The notes under the pieces were generated by a model. The model was not told where the DNA came from, did not search any database, and saw nothing but the letters and a program-made list of their open reading frames with translations. A program made the position numbers and the translations under genes. Shown here in pieces: positions 40,507-43,002 of a stretch of DNA of 43,002 nucleotides; the stretch's first letter is position 1; each line of letters begins with the position of its first letter. This DNA is from Lachnospiraceae bacterium. Its GTDB lineage: Bacteria > Bacillota > Clostridia > Lachnospirales > Lachnospiraceae. The stretch is from contig CAJTBF010000020.1 of NCBI GenBank assembly GCA_910574195.1, positions 1 through 43,002 on the forward strand. Direction: 5' to 3'.

Positions 40507-42915
40507 ATGAAAAAGATATTAAAGCGATTGTGTACAGGCTTCTTAGCTCTTGCAACTGTCGTTACTGCTTTGCCGACGACACCCGTTCATGCAGAAAGCA
40601 AGCAATACTGGACGGAAAGTGCCGAGCGTGTCGGTATCATTGAAAAAGTAATGAATGACGGTTCTATCGGTTCTACATTCAATGAGGGCATGATGAAAGT
40701 TGAGGGCGAAACTGCTTATTGTATTGACATTAACACAGATTTTAAGAACGGCTACAAGACCAGAGCTGACGCAAGCTCACGCATGAGTGCCGACCAGATT
40801 TCAGATGTGGCGTTATCCTTAGAGTATGTCAAACAGTATAGCGAAGCTCACAAGGAACTGAACTACAAACAAGTTTATCTGTTGGAACAATGTGTTGTCT
40901 GGCAGAGATTGAGCGTACATCTCGGCTGGCAATGTGATAACGTGCGAGCTTCTTATGATGAAATTCCAAAGGCTACGCAGGACGAAGTTTTCTCTGGTGC
41001 AAAAACCTTTGTCAAAGAAAATAAAGGACGCTATGAATATGGCGGTTATATCTACTCTGGCGAGGGGCAGGAATTAGGGCAATTTTGGGCGAAGTTAAAT
41101 GTTGGAAATGCAAAACTGCAAAAGACTTCCAGTAATACCAGCATTACAGACGGCAACGGGAATTACTATATCGCTGGTGCAACATACGATGTCTTTTCTA
41201 ATAAGGACTGCACGAAACAGCTTGCCACCCTTACGACTGATGAAAACGGAAATACAGATGTTGCCGAGGTAAAAGCTGGCACAGTTTATATCAAGGAACT
41301 ATCCGCACCAGCAGGCTATAAAGTGGATAAAACAGTTTATCCATTGACAATCAAAGCTGGCGAAACAGCGACCTTGAAAGTATCTGATACGCCAAAGGTA
41401 ACAGACACTTTGATTGAGCTTTTCAAGATTGATATGGAAACACAGAAAAACAATCCGCAGGGGAACGCTTCTCTAGCAGGTGCGGAATTTACATGGAAGT
41501 ATTATGCTGGCTTCTACAATAAAGACAATCTCCCTGCCGAAGCTACTCGTACATGGGTTACAAAAACAGTCGCTGAAACAGAGAGCGACGGGACAACTCA
41601 TTACATCACAAAATTAGGGGACACATACAAAGTATCTGGCGATAACTTCTATATGCAGGACGGTAAAGCAGTTCTTCCTTTAGGAACACTAACCGTTGAA
41701 GAAACAAAAGCTCCAAACGGCTACTTGTTAGACGGTGCATATATGCAGGCTGGTGATAAGTCTGAACAGATTAAGGGCTTATATGTAACACAGATTACCG
41801 AGGACGGCGACATTGCCGTACTATCTGGAAGTAACCAGTTTTCTGTATCAGACAAGGTTATCCGTGGCGGTGTAAAAATTCAGAAACGAGATTTAGAAAC
41901 GGGCGATACGAAGCCACAAGGAAGTGCTACATTGAAAGATACTGCCTTTGACATCATTTCCCTAAATGATAATGCAGTATTGGTTGAGGGCAAGCTATAC
42001 AAGAAAAATGAAGTGGTAAAAACTATTCGTACAGATATTGAGGGTGTCGCTTCTACTTCCGCTGACCTTTTACCTTATGGAAAATTCCGTATCGTTGAAA
42101 GTGAAGCTCCCGACGGTTACTTAACTGACGGTGCAAAACCGATTGATTTTACAATCACAGAAAATGGAAAAATCGTGGATTTAACCGATGAAGCCCATTC
42201 TATCTATAATCAGATTAAGCGTGGGGATATTGAGGGCGTAAAAATCGGTGCAGGCACACACAAGCGTCTTGCTGATGTTCCGTTTAGGATCACAAGCAAG
42301 ACAACGGGCGAAAGTCATGTTGTGGTAACTGATGATAACGGGCAGTTCTCCACTTCTTCTGACTGGGCTTCTCATAAGCATAATACCAACGCAGGAAAGA
42401 CCAGCGAGGACGGTGTATGGTTTGGAACTTCTGAACCAGACGACAGCAAGGGTGCATTACCTTATGATACTTACATCATAGAAGAAATGCGTTGCGACAG
42501 TAACAAAGGCTTTGAGCTTATCCCACCTTTTGAAATCGTGGTATCAAGAAATAATCTTGTGATTGATTTAGGGACTTTGACTGATGAATACGAAAAAGAA
42601 ATCTCTATCCATACCACAGCAACCAGCAAGGACGGCGAAAAGACTATCCTTGCAGGAAAAGAGGTTACAATCGTTGATACGGTCAAATTAGACGGACTTA
42701 CCAAAGGCACAAAATACCAGCTCAAAGGCTGGCAGATGTTAAAGGAAGAAAACGCCGAGCTTGTCATTGACGGGAAACGTGTAGAAAACGATTATACTTT
42801 TGTCGCTGATGATGAAGAAATGAAAGTGGAAATTTCCTATACATTCAATGCGTCTGCTTTAGGTGGCAAGAACCTTGTTACCTTTGAAGAATTGATGTGG
42901 TATAAAAAAAGTTGA
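40507..42915 (+). CDS. Thioester/SpaA/VaFE-repeat surface adhesin, 3' end cut by the IS
   Basis: 802 residues. A signal peptide (cleavage after VHA, residue 29) is followed by a thioester-domain pattern: Cys72 in AYCID and Gln128 in EQCVVW could form the internal thioester used for covalent host attachment. Several SpaA/Cna_B-like domains follow (about 200-300, 310-460, 465-580, 585-695), with typical IKELSAPAGYKVDKT, VEETKAPNGYLLDG and IVESEAPDGYLTDG ends. A VaFE repeat starts at about 698. At VTFEEL the frame enters the IS and ends MWYKKS. The rest of the repeat array and the LPxTG wall anchor are lost, so the product would be secreted rather than anchored. ATG 40507 follows AAAGGAG. Confidence 0.88.
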   Translation: MKKILKRLCTGFLALATVVTALPTTPVHAESKQYWTESAERVGIIEKVMNDGSIGSTFNEGMMKVEGETAYCIDINTDFKNGYKTRADASSRMSADQISDVALSLEYVKQYSEAHKELNYKQVYLLEQCVVWQRLSVHLGWQCDNVRASYDEIPKATQDEVFSGAKTFVKENKGRYEYGGYIYSGEGQELGQFWAKLNVGNAKLQKTSSNTSITDGNGNYYIAGATYDVFSNKDCTKQLATLTTDENGNTDVAEVKAGTVYIKELSAPAGYKVDKTVYPLTIKAGETATLKVSDTPKVTDTLIELFKIDMETQKNNPQGNASLAGAEFTWKYYAGFYNKDNLPAEATRTWVTKTVAETESDGTTHYITKLGDTYKVSGDNFYMQDGKAVLPLGTLTVEETKAPNGYLLDGAYMQAGDKSEQIKGLYVTQITEDGDIAVLSGSNQFSVSDKVIRGGVKIQKRDLETGDTKPQGSATLKDTAFDIISLNDNAVLVEGKLYKKNEVVKTIRTDIEGVASTSADLLPYGKFRIVESEAPDGYLTDGAKPIDFTITENGKIVDLTDEAHSIYNQIKRGDIEGVKIGAGTHKRLADVPFRITSKTTGESHVVVTDDNGQFSTSSDWASHKHNTNAGKTSEDGVWFGTSEPDDSKGALPYDTYIIEEMRCDSNKGFELIPPFEIVVSRNNLVIDLGTLTDEYEKEISIHTTATSKDGEKTILAGKEVTIVDTVKLDGLTKGTKYQLKGWQMLKEENAELVIDGKRVENDYTFVADDEEMKVEISYTFNASALGGKNLVTFEELMWYKKS

Positions 42916-43002
42916 CAGCCCATTCTCAAGGAATTGAGATATAATCAAGAGAATAAGGAGTGAACAAAAATGGCAGAAAACAGACAATACGACCATGAAT
43001 AC
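42893..43002 (+). mobile_element. Terminus of the same IS3-like element (right copy)
   Basis: Inverted copy of 11-120 with one mismatch. It starts TGATGTGG at 42893 within the VaFE-repeat codons of the adhesin, carries the TTGACA/TATAAT boxes (42912-42917, 42940-42945) and the transposase start at 42970, and continues beyond the window. Confidence 0.75.
42970..43002 (+). CDS. Putative IS transposase OrfA, N-terminal fragment (runs off window)
   Basis: Eleven codons, MAENRQYDHEY, after AAGGAG at 42955-42960. Identical to the fragment at the left end over the shared length. Family assignment to IS3-type OrfA is tentative. Confidence 0.5.
   Translation, partial: MAENRQYDHEY

Overview
The window reads as a Lachnospiraceae-type (Firmicutes, Clostridia) chromosomal segment. 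The evidence is the str gene order rpsL-rpsG-fusA-tuf, an archaeal-type ProRS, SpoVG, a glgC-glgD pair, murC followed by DnaD- and DnaC-like replication genes, a shortened GMP synthase, and TelA/XpaC. Genus-level assignment is not possible by eye.

Layout. (1) 1-2870: the right end of a Tn916-related integrative conjugative element (ICE). It holds a sigma-factor fragment, an orf8-like gene, a long structured non-coding stretch, a 40-residue protein and a TndX/TnpX-like large serine recombinase. The ICE has inserted into the start of a cell-wall amidase gene. (2) 2831-33070: about 30 kb of mostly core chromosome. It contains the amidase, guaA, a relB-yoeB toxin-antitoxin pair, glmM, a HAD phosphatase, a ferredoxin-type aldo-keto reductase, rpiB, the str operon, proS, telA, xpaC, an RluA-type pseudouridine synthase, spoVG, glgDC, murC, dnaD, dnaC, prs, a BceAB-like ABC transporter with a tiny coupled membrane protein, and a second aldo-keto reductase. 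(3) 33300-38640: an antimicrobial-peptide-type cassette (response regulator, histidine kinase, ABC ATPase, FtsX/MacB permease, small membrane protein). The permease is AT-rich while its neighbours are GC-rich. A shared operator lies before both promoters. (4) 38690-43002: ICE accessory genes (XRE regulators, one broken; a Cys-rich KTR protein and a repeat of its 3' end) and the 5' part of a thioester/VaFE-type surface adhesin. The adhesin is cut by an insertion sequence.

The first 120 and last 110 bases are inverted copies of the same IS terminus with one mismatch. At the left the IS cuts an ICE sigma gene; at the right it cuts the adhesin gene. Because the copies are inverted, the window is not a circle. 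The ends look like repeat boundaries of an assembly, so what lies beyond them is unknown. The ICE modules at the two ends point the same way, which suggests two related ICEs flanking the core segment or a rearranged single one.

The points most worth a second look are: the nested stem structure at 638-862; the response-regulator operator placed at identical spacing before two promoters; the abrupt composition change within the transporter operon; an 82-nt structured dispersed repeat present twice; DnaA-box-like sites before the dnaD-dnaC genes; and a GMP synthase whose glutaminase half lacks its active-site motifs.
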